Part shown: positions 63,441 to 64,000 of the stretch, piece by piece | Layout: every line of letters starts with the position of its first letter | Position numbering within the stretch: the first letter of the stretch is position 1 | Source: MSPOR6 sp964652195 | GTDB lineage: Bacteria > Poribacteria > WGA-4E > WGA-3G | DNA: 64,000 nucleotides | Reading direction: 5' to 3' | Assembly (NCBI GenBank): GCA_964652195.1 | Contig: CAZZBB010000057.1 | Span: 62,001 to 126,000, forward strand | Notes under the pieces: generated by a model | Told to the model about the DNA's origin: nothing | The model's database searches: none | Seen by the model: the letters and a program-made list of their open reading frames with translations, nothing else | Made by a program: the position numbers and the translations under genes

Positions 63441-64000
63441 CTAACGTAACTCCCACAGAGATAGAGTACTATCGAAACTTCCCATCGTAAGTGTCTTACC
63501 ATCTGGAGATAATGCTAAGAATGCTCCGCCGTTGAGTTTGTCAATTTTCTCACCAGTTTTAATGTTCCATATATAGGTAGATTCCCATGTTCCAACAAGG
63601 ATTATTGAGTCATTGAGAGAAAAAAGTATTGAATAGATATCACCCATATATTTCTCACCGAAAGACTTGATAAAACGTCCAGTGTTAGCATTCCACAATC
63701 GAAGGTGTCCATCAACTCCACCTGATGCAATCAACTTTCCATCTGATGAATACACAACTGTAATAATACAGTGGGTGTGTCCGCTGAGTGTAATGATATG
63801 TTCTTTTGTGTCTATACTCCATAACCGAACAGTACTATCCCAACTACCACTTGCGATTGTTTTACCATCAGGAGAAAATGCCACACAATTTACTCCTCCA
63901 TAATGTCCTTTAAGTATTCCAATCAAATGATTTGTATTGGAATCCCAGATTCTAACTCTACCATCTCCACACCCCGTCACTATGAGTTTTCCATCAGGGG
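63441..64000 (-). CDS. WD40-repeat protein, 3' part only (runs off the window)
   Basis: About 186 codons are visible; the frame is open to the window edge (PDGKLIVTGCGDGRVRIWD right at the end), so the ATG at 63980 is internal. Four to five blades: VNCVAFSPDGKTIASGSWDS, ITVVYSSDGKLIASGGVDG, IYSILFSLNDSIILVGTWES, FLALSPDGKTLTMGSFDSTL. Ends 46 bp before the next WD40 gene on the same strand. Confidence 0.88.
   Translation of the reverse strand, partial: PDGKLIVTGCGDGRVRIWDSNTNHLIGILKGHYGGVNCVAFSPDGKTIASGSWDSTVRLWSIDTKEHIITLSGHTHCIITVVYSSDGKLIASGGVDGHLRLWNANTGRFIKSFGEKYMGDIYSILFSLNDSIILVGTWESTYIWNIKTGEKIDKLNGGAFLALSPDGKTLTMGSFDSTLSLWELR

Overview
The window is AT-rich bacterial chromosome and looks like Candidatus Poribacteria or a close relative. 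Four things point there. A C-terminal FlgD-like tag (IYNVKGEMV...YWDG-type, ending TRRMLIIK) lies at 3.9-4.1 kb. There are repeated phytanoyl-CoA dioxygenase (PhyH) genes beside Gfo/Idh/MocA dehydrogenases and TIM-barrel sugar isomerases. Secreted WD40, LamG and beta-propeller proteins are abundant. FGE-type and PIN/HicA genes are also present. The taxon is an inference from gene content. I saw no rRNA, intact tRNA or CRISPR array.

Layout. 0.1-3.8 kb (minus): a cobalamin riboswitch drives a secreted YncE-like propeller with a dockerin-like tail, followed by a lipoprotein whose C-terminus is a polytopic membrane domain; this is a candidate corrinoid-uptake operon. 3.9-8.6 kb: orphan FlgD-like tag, a secreted S55 (SpoIVB-like) peptidase and a large secreted propeller. 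8.7-11.4 kb (minus): a ferredoxin/membrane fusion overlapping bioA. 11.4-15.8 kb: accessory island with VapBC-like and HicBA-like toxin-antitoxin genes (one antitoxin is a chimera), a DUF4926-like gene, a small-protein operon cut by an IS5/IS427-type relic. 16.0-23.6 kb: hisC, ispG, then two glycosyltransferases, a polysaccharide deacetylase, a methyltransferase and uppP, probably surface-glycan synthesis. 24.0-24.8 kb: an IS630 relic whose ends resemble a dispersed MITE family.

25.4-28.9 kb: enolase-superfamily dehydratase, PhyH dioxygenase, a membrane di-haem cytochrome c and an SRPBCC protein. 29.4-32.9 kb: TPR/propeller protein, fdhD, and a small membrane ORF split by an in-frame amber codon. 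33.0-40.9 kb: sugar and amino-sugar catabolism (two zinc MDR dehydrogenases, Gfo/Idh, TIM-barrel isomerase, methyltransferase, PhyH, nagA, aldo/keto reductase). 40.9-42.3 kb: a 1.3-kb non-coding stretch full of repeats. 42.3-46.9 kb: FGE-domain protein, TPR protein, ECF sigma factor, zinc anti-sigma factor and a membrane protein with two VWA domains, probably one signalling unit. 47.1-53.5 kb: purN, a TIM-barrel protein, two LamG paralogues and clpB behind a good sigma-54 promoter match. 53.7-57.7 kb: Gfo/Idh, a frame-broken lipoprotein gene and a GH127 glycosidase. 57.7-64 kb: an IS1-like relic, a lipoprotein with a partial tandem copy, and three tandem WD40 genes on the minus strand, one frameshifted and one running off the window.

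The window combines secreted or cell-surface binding proteins, sugar oxidation/isomerisation modules and much small mobile-element debris. The observations I rank highest are the riboswitch operon, the ECF/VWA unit, the sigma-54 clpB promoter, the chimeric antitoxin and the paired non-coding elements at 11.9 and 41.8 kb, whose palindrome has kept its pairing through a base change.
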